Source: Anaerolineaceae bacterium (GTDB taxonomy: Bacteria > Chloroflexota > Anaerolineae > Anaerolineales > Anaerolineaceae). Taken from it: DNA of 64,000 bases. The DNA lies in assembly GCA_002702705.1 (NCBI GenBank), contig PABH01000053.1, forward strand, positions 124,001-188,000, given 5' to 3'. The position numbers were made by a program, and so were the translations under genes. This document shows, one piece after another, positions 36,005 to 45,748 of the stretch; positions within the stretch are counted from its first letter, which is position 1; every line of letters begins with the position of its first letter. The notes under the pieces were generated by a model. That model did not search any database, was not told where the DNA came from, and saw only the letters and a program-made list of their open reading frames with translations.

Positions 36005-37617
36005 GGTTTACATTCTGAAATTTTAAGAATTTTGTAATCCGGAAAATCAACAACCAGACTTACTTCGGATTTTTTAAAAATAGAATTAATTTTGTTTTCA
36101 TCATAGATGGTCCCATTGAACCATATATACTTTATCATGTGTTTTGTTACAAATACACATGCACTTGATTCGTTAATTTGGTAAGAATAAAGATTATTTA
36201 AGAATCTTTCTGTATCCTGTTTATTTATTGATTCCGGCCCATGGCCAGTGACTACGCGCAATTTCCCATAGGCTGGCAATTCATTGCTTACCTCAAATGG
36301 AGCTAAAACTACTGCGTTTTCCTCTGCGGTTTGTGAAATTAGATAATAAACATTAACCCTTTCCCTTAATATAAATTGGGGTTCATTTGGATTTAATATG
36401 GACAGAATCGCCCCAGTTAATAAAATTATTGGTGTAATTAACATACTTCCAATAATTATCCATTGAAAAAATTTTGGTTTGAGTTTTTCTAATGTCGGAA
36501 GTATTATGACAATATTTGCCAACCAAACACCATCCATCAATCTTCGTTGAACATTAATTGGTAAATACACCAAAATAAAAGCGATAACAACCCACAATAA
36601 TAAAATTTTTTTATTATCTTCAAAAAGAACTTCTTTTTGTTTTTTAAATAAAAACAATTCTAAAAGTATTGCAATGAGAAGAGGGCTAAATGCGAATAAA
36701 TAATCTATGAATGGAGGAGACGGTAAAATATTTTGAGCTGTCCACTGTTTCATAAATGGATCTGAATTAACAATCCAAAAATAATAAATAAAAGCAGGGA
36801 GTGAAATTAAAACTGCTAAGCTTTGCTTTAGGAACAAATTAAATTGAAAGGAAAATTTTTTCTTTACTAATGAAAACAACCACCATATTCCAAAAACCGT
36901 ATAAGCTATTACTAAATTTAAGGGTTGGAATATGGCTGCCATTAAAAAAAATAAACCAGTTCGCATAAATGGTTTAGCTTTGTTTGTAAAGTCCCATTGA
37001 AACAATTGCATAATCCCCAATAACATAAAGCCTCGGGAAAAACACAGATGTGGTAATCCAAAAACTGATAAAAAGCCGAAAGTTTCCGGAGAGTAAAATG
37101 ATATTGGAATTCGATCCATACCGAAAATTAATATAAGCCAATCCCAACCTGCACCAAACAAAACCAGAAGCAAACCTAATTGAATCGTATTTTTATTATC
37201 ATAAAATAAAACAAAAAAACGAATATACACATAAACCAAAAAGAACACACCAGCTATTCGAAAAAGGTGAAAAACACTAATTAACTGTTCATGCAAACCG
37301 GAACCACCAGCGATTTTTCCCAATAAAAGATAAGGAAAAAATGCAATCAATCCATTTTGATTCACTGCTGAATATGGACTGCGAAACAGCCAATCTCCAG
37401 AAGAACCAATTAGCATTTTTGCAATATAAGAATTTCCGTCTTCAACCCCAAACAAGAATCCTGAAAAGACAAACTGTTCATTTTGCATAAAAAAACCAAA
37501 AATATATGGAATCGTTGTAATCAATGTGACTAAGCCGCCCCAGATAATTAACAAATGTTTTATATTAGGTTTTGTTATTTCATTTTCCACTTCATAAGAG
37601 TAATGATCAAACTCCAT
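36001..37617 (-). CDS. Polytopic membrane protein, YfhO partner (copy B)
   Basis: 538 residues with about 11 membrane helices and a soluble C-terminal tail (about 420-538). It shares with the protein at 39674-41227 the segments PYIFGF, GFLFG-x-DG-x-SY-AKM, GxWLFxxPYS and VYLPxxxQRR, so the two are paralogues. I do not recognise a named family, but the loop pattern is like GT-C glycosyltransferases. AGGTG precedes the ATG. It overlaps the upstream YfhO-type gene by 43 bases and the downstream one by 4, so the four genes form one operon. Confidence 0.75.
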   Translation of the reverse strand: MEFDHYSYEVENEITKPNIKHLLIIWGGLVTLITTIPYIFGFFMQNEQFVFSGFLFGVEDGNSYIAKMLIGSSGDWLFRSPYSAVNQNGLIAFFPYLLLGKIAGGSGLHEQLISVFHLFRIAGVFFLVYVYIRFFVLFYDNKNTIQLGLLLVLFGAGWDWLILIFGMDRIPISFYSPETFGFLSVFGLPHLCFSRGFMLLGIMQLFQWDFTNKAKPFMRTGLFFLMAAIFQPLNLVIAYTVFGIWWLFSLVKKKFSFQFNLFLKQSLAVLISLPAFIYYFWIVNSDPFMKQWTAQNILPSPPFIDYLFAFSPLLIAILLELFLFKKQKEVLFEDNKKILLLWVVIAFILVYLPINVQRRLMDGVWLANIVIILPTLEKLKPKFFQWIIIGSMLITPIILLTGAILSILNPNEPQFILRERVNVYYLISQTAEENAVVLAPFEVSNELPAYGKLRVVTGHGPESINKQDTERFLNNLYSYQINESSACVFVTKHMIKYIWFNGTIYDENKINSIFKKSEVSLVVDFPDYKILKISECKP

Positions 37618-39677
37618 GTGAACACCTCAATGCCTAAACCAACAAATACAGTTGCTGGCCGAAATATCATGTCAATTTCATTATTTTGTTCGGGTAAATA
37701 TATAGATCGGAAAATTCCATCTTGAAACACTTTTTGTTCTTTTTCATTCACAATCACCTTCCATCCGGGATAATAGATTTCGCTGATTGTAACCATACCT
37801 TGTTGTTTTATATTAACTTTAATTCGATTTGGTGAATACGATAAAAACACCAAATTGTCTTCTTCAATAACCTCCTCACCACTGGCGGTTTTGATCCAAG
37901 CCCATTCCGGATTAATTTCATAAACATTTTTTTCTTCTTGAAAGCCTTTAAATTCCAATTCCAAACATTTATCCATCGGAAAATCCGAAATTATATATTT
38001 AACTGAAAGTTTTTCCATTAAACTTACATTCGGGCAATAGGAATCGTTGACGCTGTTTGGGTCTCCATCTGTAAAAGGAGGTAGAGTCACTGAATACCCT
38101 CTATCGGGCACTCCAGCAGCGCCAATAAAAAAATCAACATAGGATTTTAACTGCATGGGGTCAATTCCATTGATCTGATTTATTTCATAATAAGCGGCTA
38201 CTTCTTGAGTGATGGCATAACTTGGTGAATAGATTCGAAATGGTTTTTCAATATCGATCAATAGAGTGATTTCAGCATTTTTGGGTATTACTTCATCTTT
38301 TGGTCGGAATTCCAAACTAAAATAATTTACACCCCCAACATCGATAAATAGTAAGGAAAACATTGCAATACCCAATATAATTCCTGAAATTTTGTTGTGA
38401 AGCGCTAATCCAATCAACAAAAAAACAAAAACAGAAAAAATTTGAGCCCAAACAAAATTAAATTTAATTTCATTCGTTAGGAAACTGAAACCGATGAAAA
38501 AGATAGAGATAAATGCTAATACAGGTGCTAAGAAAAATAACCGGTCAAATTTGTAACTGCGGGTTTTTGACATAAGATAATCAAATCCAAACGAAGCCAA
38601 TATAGACAAACTAAACAAGCTAACAAAAAAGAATCTTGCTGGTACACGCAGTAAATTAATAAATGGAAGTTGAAACATTAACGATACAAATGGCAAAGCC
38701 CCGCCAAGACTTAACAAAAAGCTTATTAAGAATATCCAGATCCATATCCGTTCTTTATGATTATTTTTGTATAAAAAAACTACCAAAATAGATAAAAATA
38801 AAACCAACATTGAAGGGTAAATTACCCATTCTGAAAAACCACTAAAATCAGGGAAAATTAAACCAAATAATTTATCGAAGGTTAATGAATAATTCAGGTT
38901 GTCCTTAATGGACATACTTGATCTTGTTGAAAACCTTATAAACTCAACTAAAGGCAGCCAAACAGCCGCTGAAATCCCTAAAGCCACAATTGTATTAATG
39001 ATAATCAATTTAATTGAGTCACCAATTTCTTTTTTGAGCATCTGAATGGAATTATGGTTCAAGTAAAACACATAAAAAAACCAAAGCAAACCTGCAGGAA
39101 CAACCCATCTCGGGTCGGCGCTAATGATCATCCCAAGACAAATTCCCGGCAATACAAACATAGACCATCTATTATTCTTGTTCTTTAGCAAAGTGAAATA
39201 TAACAACCAAGGAGTCCAGGAAATAGCATAGAGAAATGTCAAATGCCCTGCACCAAAATGAGCGATGATTTTAACGCCGGCAAAAAATGACAACCCGCCA
39301 AACAGTGCAGCCGCTGAAGTTCTGTTATTTAAGCGCAAAAATTTATAAAATCCCACCACACCAAATATCAAATGGAATAAGAGTGAAAGGTTTATACCGA
39401 AGGGCTGTGAAAAAGGAAAAGCGATCCAACCAGGTAAATACCATAACCCCGATAGTGGATTTGCTGCAAACGGTGTTCCGGAATAAATCAAGTTCGTCCA
39501 TAAAGGTATTTGATGATTTTCTTCCAGAGAACGTTTAATATGTATGGTATTTGGATAATGTGTAATCGGAATATCTGAATAGTCTGATCCAGATATAAAA
39601 ACAAAATCACTCAAATGAATAATGATTAATGCAAAAAAAACTAGAATAACTAATACTTTCCATATCACACTTTTCAT
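37575..39677 (-). CDS. YfhO family polytopic membrane protein (copy A)
   Basis: 700 residues, about 12 membrane helices. The N-terminal loop PLWTNLIYSGTPFAANPLSG (about 58-77) corresponds to the same loop of copy B, and the C-terminal IYYPGWKVIVNEKEQ with a final membrane helix is the YfhO ending. It is clearly paralogous to the protein at 33698-36004 but divergent in the middle. It overlaps its upstream partner by ATGA (39674-39677) and its downstream one by 43 bases. The expected location is the cytoplasmic membrane with the C-terminal domain outside. Confidence 0.82.
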   Translation of the reverse strand: MKSVIWKVLVILVFFALIIIHLSDFVFISGSDYSDIPITHYPNTIHIKRSLEENHQIPLWTNLIYSGTPFAANPLSGLWYLPGWIAFPFSQPFGINLSLLFHLIFGVVGFYKFLRLNNRTSAAALFGGLSFFAGVKIIAHFGAGHLTFLYAISWTPWLLYFTLLKNKNNRWSMFVLPGICLGMIISADPRWVVPAGLLWFFYVFYLNHNSIQMLKKEIGDSIKLIIINTIVALGISAAVWLPLVEFIRFSTRSSMSIKDNLNYSLTFDKLFGLIFPDFSGFSEWVIYPSMLVLFLSILVVFLYKNNHKERIWIWIFLISFLLSLGGALPFVSLMFQLPFINLLRVPARFFFVSLFSLSILASFGFDYLMSKTRSYKFDRLFFLAPVLAFISIFFIGFSFLTNEIKFNFVWAQIFSVFVFLLIGLALHNKISGIILGIAMFSLLFIDVGGVNYFSLEFRPKDEVIPKNAEITLLIDIEKPFRIYSPSYAITQEVAAYYEINQINGIDPMQLKSYVDFFIGAAGVPDRGYSVTLPPFTDGDPNSVNDSYCPNVSLMEKLSVKYIISDFPMDKCLELEFKGFQEEKNVYEINPEWAWIKTASGEEVIEEDNLVFLSYSPNRIKVNIKQQGMVTISEIYYPGWKVIVNEKEQKVFQDGIFRSIYLPEQNNEIDMIFRPATVFVGLGIEVFTWSLIITLMKWKMK

Positions 39678-41227
39678 TGGTGCACCTGAAAGAGAAGATA
39701 ATCATCGTTTTCAAATACTGGCACATGTGAAAAAAATTTTGATTTTAGTTTTTCCCATTTAATTTTATTAATTAACACATAATCGATATTAAATTGTTCA
39801 TAAAAATACTCTGGTGTGACAGTGAAGGAATCCGCAAAGAATGCGTTAACTTGCGCTAAGGTTATTTCAAACTCAGGAGTTTCAAATGGATGCCCAAGCA
39901 TGACACGTTGATATGTAAATGCGGGCAAAATCAAACCCTCCTGCTCTTCAGTTAACACAACCCCATCCGGTAATCCAAATTCATTCAACCAATCAGATAC
40001 TTGAATAAGACTTGATTGAACGAATAGGTTTTCATTTTGTTGTGCAGTAGCGCTAACTGCCCCGGTGAGTAATATCAAATTACTCGGAATTATTAAAATT
40101 GTTATAATCAATAACAGCCGTTTCATTTTAGGCATAGAAATAAGTTCTTCATCATATAATGTTGTCAATAAACTAAAGAATAAAACAATGGTTCCAAAGA
40201 AAAATCCAACTAAGAATCTCCTTTGAAGATCCAGCGGCAAATAAACAAAAATCATAGCTAGAATCAGCCAACATAACAAAACAAATTGAAGTTTATTGAG
40301 TTTCAGTTTGTGAATGATAAATAAGCCTAACAAAAATAAATTAGCAACCAAAAAAGGTGAAAAAGAAAAAATAAAGTTAACAAACTTAGGCGCAGGAGTG
40401 ATATTTTGTGCATTCCAAGAAATCAGAGGCTCTATTTTTCGCACTATCTGGATTTGATAAATCAGGATAGGTGCAGCTGTCACCGAATAGATCATTAAGT
40501 TAAATAATCGGATATGTTTTGTCTTTTGAAGATCCCAAAGAAATCCGCCAAATAAAATCAATCCTCCGATTACAACAGCAAACGGGGAAATGTTTGCCAA
40601 AATAAATGCAACACATCCTAATTTAATTTTGTCCAATACTGTCACTTTTTCTTTGTTTGCAAAACGCAAAATATATACAAGCAAAGCCAAAGAAAAGATA
40701 AAATGTGGATTTACAAAAGCTGATAAAAATGGAAATGCTTCTGCCACCCAAAAATCAGCAGGTATGTCACCAGTAAGCAAGTAAAGCCAACCTAAACCAC
40801 CACCAAATAAAATACCTAATTTCAAATAAAAAGAAATTACGGACTTGCCAAAATTCTCACCCACAAACAAGTTTATTTGATGAAAAAAAATAATTGCACA
40901 CAAAATCCTAAAGAAATGAAATCCAATTTGCAAATCGCCAAAAAACAGTTCAGAAATCTTACCAATCAGGATGTAAAAAGAGAACAAGAATACTTTTGGA
41001 TGAGGAAGAGAGGAATAAGGCAAATGAAACAGCCAATTTCCATGTGCACCTTGATTCATTTTTGCTAAATAACTTAGACCGTCAATCGGATTGATTAAAA
41101 AGCCCAAGAATATATTTTGATGATCAGAACTTAAAAAACCAAAAACATACGGCAGGATTAATACCAGAATCCATATTGTAAAAATAAGTATGTTTCTCCT
41201 ACTTTTCATATAACTAAAAGTATACAT
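39674..41227 (-). CDS. Polytopic membrane protein, YfhO partner (copy A)
   Basis: 517 residues from ATG 41227; an alternative ATG at 41209 would give 511 residues and neither has a ribosome site. About 11 membrane helices and a soluble C-terminal part (about 400-517). It is homologous to the 538-residue protein at 36001-37617, with conserved PYVFGF near the start, DGLSYLAKM, GNWLFHLPYS and VYLPLDLQRRF. It is the first gene of the four-gene membrane operon and is divergent from the zinc-ribbon protein at 41309. Function not assigned; a GT-C-like glycosyltransferase is a reasonable guess. Confidence 0.75.
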   Translation of the reverse strand: MYTFSYMKSRRNILIFTIWILVLILPYVFGFLSSDHQNIFLGFLINPIDGLSYLAKMNQGAHGNWLFHLPYSSLPHPKVFLFSFYILIGKISELFFGDLQIGFHFFRILCAIIFFHQINLFVGENFGKSVISFYLKLGILFGGGLGWLYLLTGDIPADFWVAEAFPFLSAFVNPHFIFSLALLVYILRFANKEKVTVLDKIKLGCVAFILANISPFAVVIGGLILFGGFLWDLQKTKHIRLFNLMIYSVTAAPILIYQIQIVRKIEPLISWNAQNITPAPKFVNFIFSFSPFLVANLFLLGLFIIHKLKLNKLQFVLLCWLILAMIFVYLPLDLQRRFLVGFFFGTIVLFFSLLTTLYDEELISMPKMKRLLLIITILIIPSNLILLTGAVSATAQQNENLFVQSSLIQVSDWLNEFGLPDGVVLTEEQEGLILPAFTYQRVMLGHPFETPEFEITLAQVNAFFADSFTVTPEYFYEQFNIDYVLINKIKWEKLKSKFFSHVPVFENDDYLLFQVHQ

Positions 41228-41273
41228 GAAACTTTATTATCTCCCAAACGAACAAATAGAACTGTTATTTTTC

Positions 41274-41302
41274 TTGCCATATTATTTTTCCCAATCTATA
41301 AT
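41274..41302 (+). promoter_or_regulatory. Promoter giving a probable leaderless mRNA
   Basis: TTGCCA (41274-41279), 17-bp spacer, TATAAT (41297-41302). The start ATG of the next gene is at 41309, only 6 bases past the -10 box, where transcription itself should begin. No ribosome site is possible between them. Confidence 0.65.
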
Positions 41303-41308
41303 CGCATC

Positions 41309-42010
41309 ATGAGCCAAATAACTTTCCTTTACCAACTTCAAACAATAGATAGTGAGATAGATCGACTCACTAAACGAATTGATACAATCAATACCATCAT
41401 TTCTTCAGATCAGGAAATAATAAAGTCCTTATCCTCACTTGAAGATAGTAATAAAAAGCAATCGCTTCAATTGAAATCCCTGGAAAAAATCGAAGAAGAG
41501 GTATCTAGGAACAAATCCAAAATTAAACAAAGTGAAGACAAATTATATAGTGGTGTTGTAAAAAACCCGAAAGAACTCCAAGACTTACAGACCGAAATAA
41601 AATCAATCAAGAATCGCATCTCTGATTTAGAAGATGAACAACTTGAGATAATGCTTGTATTAGAAGATATTGATTCGGAAGTAAAACAAAAAAATTATTA
41701 TCACCAGCAATTAATTGAAGAAAAAACAAAAAATAATATTTCTCTGCTGCAAGAAAAAAAAGAACTTGAAATCGATCTTCAAAAGCAATTAACCCAAAGA
41801 GAACCTGCCATAAATCAAATTAGTGAAGACGTTCTAGCAAAATATAACCATCTCAGAAAAATCAGAAGCGGCGTTGCTGTGGCTATTTTGGATGAGAACA
41901 CTTGCTCTGCATGTGGAACAAGTTTGACATCAGCTGATGTGCAAAAAGTACGTGCACATGATTCAGATTATTTTTGCTCTTCTTGTAAAAGATTTTTGTT
42001 TAGTGGTTAA
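41309..42010 (+). CDS. Coiled-coil zinc-ribbon protein (C4-type)
   Basis: 233 residues. Residues about 15-165 form long coiled coils (LQTIDSEIDRLTKRIDTI onward). The C-terminal zinc ribbon has CSACGTSL (about 203-210) and CSSCKRF (about 223-229), four Cys ligands. The segment LYSGVVKNPKELQDLQTEI is typical of the family named for Chlamydia CT398 and found widely in bacteria. It may act as a nucleic-acid-binding or scaffold protein. Leaderless start; 3 bases before the NACHT-like gene, so the two are one unit. Confidence 0.88.
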   Translation: MSQITFLYQLQTIDSEIDRLTKRIDTINTIISSDQEIIKSLSSLEDSNKKQSLQLKSLEKIEEEVSRNKSKIKQSEDKLYSGVVKNPKELQDLQTEIKSIKNRISDLEDEQLEIMLVLEDIDSEVKQKNYYHQQLIEEKTKNNISLLQEKKELEIDLQKQLTQREPAINQISEDVLAKYNHLRKIRSGVAVAILDENTCSACGTSLTSADVQKVRAHDSDYFCSSCKRFLFSG

Positions 42011-42013
42011 AGT

Positions 42014-44431
42014 ATGCTGAATTGGTTTAAATATTTTCAATTAGAAAAAATATCATTTTTTATTGGTCTTTTCACAGGTACCATATTATGGTTTGTTTTA
42101 CTATACGTAAAAAAATGGATACCTTCTATTGGTAACTTTATTAAAAGCTCAATACGGTTAATTCGCCAACAACAATTGTCTGGGATTTTGATATCTGTTA
42201 AAAAATATGCTCTCCAAAAAGCCCAAACAAATCACCTTGCATCTTCATTGTTTTCTCATGAAGAAATTGGAATTAAACCAAAGTTAATTGCCATCAAGCA
42301 AGATTTCCGTATTGATAAAGAAAATATATTTGTTAGTGAAATTGAAAATCTAATTCCTTTTACCCCTGATACCCCTTATCTGTCCAGGAACTATCAAGTT
42401 CCTGAAATATCATTAGCTGATGCCCTGCAAAAAAACGCAAGTTTAATCATTACTGGCATGGCAGGCATCGGAAAAACATTTACTTTGGCGGATCTGGTCA
42501 TTTCTATTTGTTTGCAAAAACATGATGCAGGTTTGTTATTAAATAAAACACCTATATATTTTGATATCCAAGATGTAAATGAATCTTTAATTAACGATCT
42601 AGAGAATACCCAAAAAATTCATAAAATCCTCTTTGATGTCTTAATAAAAAAAATTTCCACGAACAATAAATCACGTCTTGAGAGATTTATTCAATCTGAA
42701 TTAAATGATAACAATGCAATATTAATTATTGACGGATTTGATTTGTTATCAAAAAAAGAATTTGACATTTATAAATTATTTTTACAGCAAATAATTGAGG
42801 AATACAAAGATGTTCAAATTGTGATTACAGCCTCCACCTATTGGGCTGATCTTGAAGAACACCAGTTTATACCTTTAGCAGTAAAACCCTTTTCAAATGT
42901 TGATATTGAAAATTTATACCGAATCTGGACTAATAATTGGAATTCACTCATACTAAAATCCGAAAATGATCTCTCTCCTGAACAAGTTGTTTTATTGAAT
43001 TGGGTATCAAAATACAAGCACCCATTAACAAAACTAGAATATACTTTACTTATTTGGGGAGCACTAGAAGGAAGTTTACGCGGAACGAATACCCTTTCTC
43101 TTTATGAGAATTTCTTTATAAAACTTTTGGGTAATAAGTTTAATAGAGAAAAAATTGGAGAACTTACTCATTCTTTCGTTGAAAAAGAAGCAAACCTAAT
43201 TAAGTCACCTCCGCTAACAACAAATCCTATCTTAGAATCATTAATTAATGTTGGTATTATTGGTTCATCAGAATCCAACAATATCTACTTTAAACACCCC
43301 GACCTTCTTGGATATCTTGCCAGTTTTTATCCTTTTGAACCGGCAGTTCAAAAAACGATTACTGAGTTATTTTCTTGGAGTATATATGCCTCCTATTTCG
43401 GTTTTCGAATTTCGAGAGAAGCAAATAGTAGTTGGGCTGACCCCTGGATTATTGATGATTCACCTCCGCTTTATCAAAATATTTTATTAATTGGTACCTG
43501 GCTTCGCCATACATCATCAAAATCAACATTTCGTCTAAATTTGATTAAGAAATTAATATCCCTTATTCAAAACAACACAATTGCACCCCACATTCGATTA
43601 AGATTTCTCTCAATATTTGCATTTGCAAATGATTCTTCCGGTTCATTATTTTTAAAACAAATGTTGAACAATGTTAACGATCAAATGAAAATTCTTGCAG
43701 CACTTTCCGCTGCTGTTTTCTCACCAGATAACAAAATTATTCCTGACCTAATTAATGCACTTAATACAAATAACAATTATTTACAAAAATGCTTGTGTCT
43801 TGCACTTACCAGTTTTGATAATGAGTTGGCTCTACATACCCTTGGCAAAATGTTATTGTCAGGAGAGGAAAGCATTCGCAAATTAATCGCTGAAAATATG
43901 GCAGCGATACCAGGTGAAGGTCATGAGATATTAAAAGATGCAATGACAATGGATGATATTTTGGTGAGGCGTTCAGCCCTTTTTGGCCTTATTCGAATAA
44001 ACGAACCTTGGGCATTTGAAATCATTGAAAAAACCTCTATAGAAGACAGTCAATGGGTTGTGAGAAATGTGGCTGCTCAAGCGCTCGAATCATTTCAAAA
44101 AGAAGAAAATAAACCGATTCCGGAAAAAAATCCTCCCTATTATGATGATCCTTGGTTGATTGAATATGCTAGCACGAAGAAACAAGGATTATCACCTGAC
44201 TATCCGCCTAATTCTATTATTCTTGAGGCATTAAAGGATGAAAACATCACAAATAAATTAAATGCACTTACCTTTGTTTCAAGATATTTTGATGATTCTT
44301 ATTTTCCAGAATTATTCCAGTCTGTTTTGTCAAAAAACAAGGAAGCCAGTGAATTAGCTGCCTCAACTTTATATCAATTAATATGTGCAGGGAAAAAGAT
44401 TCCTTCCCCGCTTCAATATGGATTATTTTAG
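42014..44431 (+). CDS. Membrane-anchored NACHT-like NTPase with HEAT repeats
   Basis: 805 residues. A single N-terminal membrane helix (about 15-32, FFIGLFTGTILWFVLLYV) is followed by a linker and a P-loop NTPase: Walker A GMAGIGKT (about 150-157) and Walker B ILIIDGFDLLS (about 236-246), the pattern of NACHT/STAND enzymes. A helical region (about 320-520) leads to repeated helix pairs (about 520-800; SAAVFSPDNKIIPDLINAL, RNVAAQALESF) that look like HEAT repeats. STAND proteins are signal-sensing switches, and many act in immunity, but no effector domain is visible here. It is co-transcribed with the coiled-coil zinc-ribbon protein. The tail overlaps the convergent DUF167 gene by 9 bases. Confidence 0.8.
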   Translation: MLNWFKYFQLEKISFFIGLFTGTILWFVLLYVKKWIPSIGNFIKSSIRLIRQQQLSGILISVKKYALQKAQTNHLASSLFSHEEIGIKPKLIAIKQDFRIDKENIFVSEIENLIPFTPDTPYLSRNYQVPEISLADALQKNASLIITGMAGIGKTFTLADLVISICLQKHDAGLLLNKTPIYFDIQDVNESLINDLENTQKIHKILFDVLIKKISTNNKSRLERFIQSELNDNNAILIIDGFDLLSKKEFDIYKLFLQQIIEEYKDVQIVITASTYWADLEEHQFIPLAVKPFSNVDIENLYRIWTNNWNSLILKSENDLSPEQVVLLNWVSKYKHPLTKLEYTLLIWGALEGSLRGTNTLSLYENFFIKLLGNKFNREKIGELTHSFVEKEANLIKSPPLTTNPILESLINVGIIGSSESNNIYFKHPDLLGYLASFYPFEPAVQKTITELFSWSIYASYFGFRISREANSSWADPWIIDDSPPLYQNILLIGTWLRHTSSKSTFRLNLIKKLISLIQNNTIAPHIRLRFLSIFAFANDSSGSLFLKQMLNNVNDQMKILAALSAAVFSPDNKIIPDLINALNTNNNYLQKCLCLALTSFDNELALHTLGKMLLSGEESIRKLIAENMAAIPGEGHEILKDAMTMDDILVRRSALFGLIRINEPWAFEIIEKTSIEDSQWVVRNVAAQALESFQKEENKPIPEKNPPYYDDPWLIEYASTKKQGLSPDYPPNSIILEALKDENITNKLNALTFVSRYFDDSYFPELFQSVLSKNKEASELAASTLYQLICAGKKIPSPLQYGLF

Positions 44432-44725
44432 AGTCGATATTACTAAATCTACTTGATCCGAATTGACGCCCAAAATCGTAACAATCATTCGATCTTGTCG
44501 GCCAGAGAATATTTCAATTTGACCGGCTTTAATTTTTAACAGTTCCGAAAAGGCTTTGATAATTAATTCATCTCTCAAAGAGTCATTAATATCTTTTGGA
44601 ACAAAAAATTCAATATTTCCTTCTTTATTAATTTTACCCCAACCTTGCTTTGTATTATCTCGAATACAGATCAATGTAACAGCCGCTCCACCTTTTGCGT
44701 TATTTAAATTAAAAATTTTTTTCAT
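44423..44725 (-). CDS. DUF167 (YggU) family protein
   Basis: 100 residues. The family layout is visible: basic N-terminus, VTLICIRDNTKQGWGK, a beta-strand block, LRDELIIKAFSELLKIKAGQIEIFSGRQDRMIVTILG (in part; about 51-87). Function unknown, but the gene is often found beside yggT and yggS, as here. The first residues (MKKIFNLNNAKGG) are preceded by no ribosome site. It is the last gene of the ten-gene run and is 6 bases past yggT. Confidence 0.85.
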   Translation of the reverse strand: MKKIFNLNNAKGGAAVTLICIRDNTKQGWGKINKEGNIEFFVPKDINDSLRDELIIKAFSELLKIKAGQIEIFSGRQDRMIVTILGVNSDQVDLVISTLK

Positions 44726-44731
44726 TTTTAT

Positions 44732-44995
44732 TTACCGCAAACTTGAGAATAAAATCACTAAGATCGTTTCAACAATTTGAATCAAGATAATAAGTACAAT
44801 TGGACTAAAATCAAACATGCCGGTTTTTGGCATAATCCTGCGAATTGGTCCAAGAAATGGTTCTAAAATTCTATCCATCGTTTCACGAACAGGATGATAG
44901 GGACTCATAACATAACTTAAAATAACATTGATAATTACCAAAAAAGAAAGAACATTTGCTGCTACACGAACTAAACTAACTAGAAATAAAGCCAT
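44732..44995 (-). CDS. yggT: YggT family membrane protein
   Basis: 87 residues from ATG at 44995, chosen because GAGAGGAAAGTT lies directly upstream; a longer frame reaches into yggS and is not needed. Two membrane helices (about 3-28 and 60-85) flank the conserved SYVMSPYHPVRETMDRILEPFLGPIRRIMP (in part; about 28-57). YggT-type proteins are linked to osmotic tolerance and cell division or cofactor insertion in plastids. Its position next to yggS and DUF167 is the common bacterial arrangement. Confidence 0.9.
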   Translation of the reverse strand: MALFLVSLVRVAANVLSFLVIINVILSYVMSPYHPVRETMDRILEPFLGPIRRIMPKTGMFDFSPIVLIILIQIVETILVILFSSLR

Positions 44996-45008
44996 AACTT
45001 TCCTCTCA

Positions 45009-45746
45009 TTATTTATAAATTCTTTCACCCATGATTGCAGTACCAATCCTGATAATGGTTGCTCCGGCTTGAATGGCAGCTTCAAAATCATGGCTTGTCC
45101 CCATCGATAATTCACGTAATTCCAATCCATCTACATTTTTTTGAAAAAAATCACGCAGCTTTCGTAATTTATAAAAATTGGTTAATGCTGTTTCATTGTC
45201 TGTAGAATATGGTGGCATTGTCATTAAACCCATCACACATAACTGTGAAAGCCCTAAAATATCCAAGAACTCTGGTAGCAAAGAGTGCCAATTATTTTCA
45301 TCACTCGCCTCCCAACCATATTTTTGTTCTTCACCACCCACATTATATTGAAGAAGAACAGGAATTTTTTTTCCTTCCTTTAGAAGTTGTTGGTTCAGCC
45401 TATTTGCGACTTTAAATCGGTCAATTGATTGAATATAATCATAAACGAAAGGTACTAAGTTCGTTTTACGACTTTGTATATGGCCAATCATATGCCAATC
45501 TACCTGGTTTGATAATTTGCCTAATTCTTCTTTTTTTCGGGCAGTTTCTTCAACATAGTTTTCTCCCAAATATTTTGCACCTGCTGAAATGACTTCACTG
45601 ATATCTTCTGTGGAATGCCCTTTCGTTACTACAACTAACTTAACTGATTCGGGTTTTCGGTCAAATTTTTCACAAAGTTGGTATACACGCTCAACCACTT
45701 TTAAATATCGATTTTTAATTTGGCCGTGATAATCTTTTTCAATCAT
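45009..45746 (-). CDS. yggS: YggS family pyridoxal-phosphate homeostasis protein
   Basis: 245 residues, alanine-racemase-like barrel. Seen: LVVVTKGHSTEDI (about 37-49, PLP Lys), GAKYLGENYVEE (about 55-66), WHMIGHIQSRKT (about 83-94), GLMTMPPYS (about 174-182) and LSMGTSHDFEAAIQAGATIIRIGTAI (in part; about 212-237). It binds PLP without catalysing a known reaction and buffers the free cofactor. The stop is 13 bases before the yggT start. pgeF ends 2 bases before its start. Confidence 0.93.
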   Translation of the reverse strand: MIEKDYHGQIKNRYLKVVERVYQLCEKFDRKPESVKLVVVTKGHSTEDISEVISAGAKYLGENYVEETARKKEELGKLSNQVDWHMIGHIQSRKTNLVPFVYDYIQSIDRFKVANRLNQQLLKEGKKIPVLLQYNVGGEEQKYGWEASDENNWHSLLPEFLDILGLSQLCVMGLMTMPPYSTDNETALTNFYKLRKLRDFFQKNVDGLELRELSMGTSHDFEAAIQAGATIIRIGTAIMGERIYK

Positions 45747-45748
45747 GA

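Noticed and set aside
44996-45130. N-terminal extension of yggT into yggS
   Set aside because: The extension is out of family pattern, and the ATG at 44995 has a strong ribosome site.
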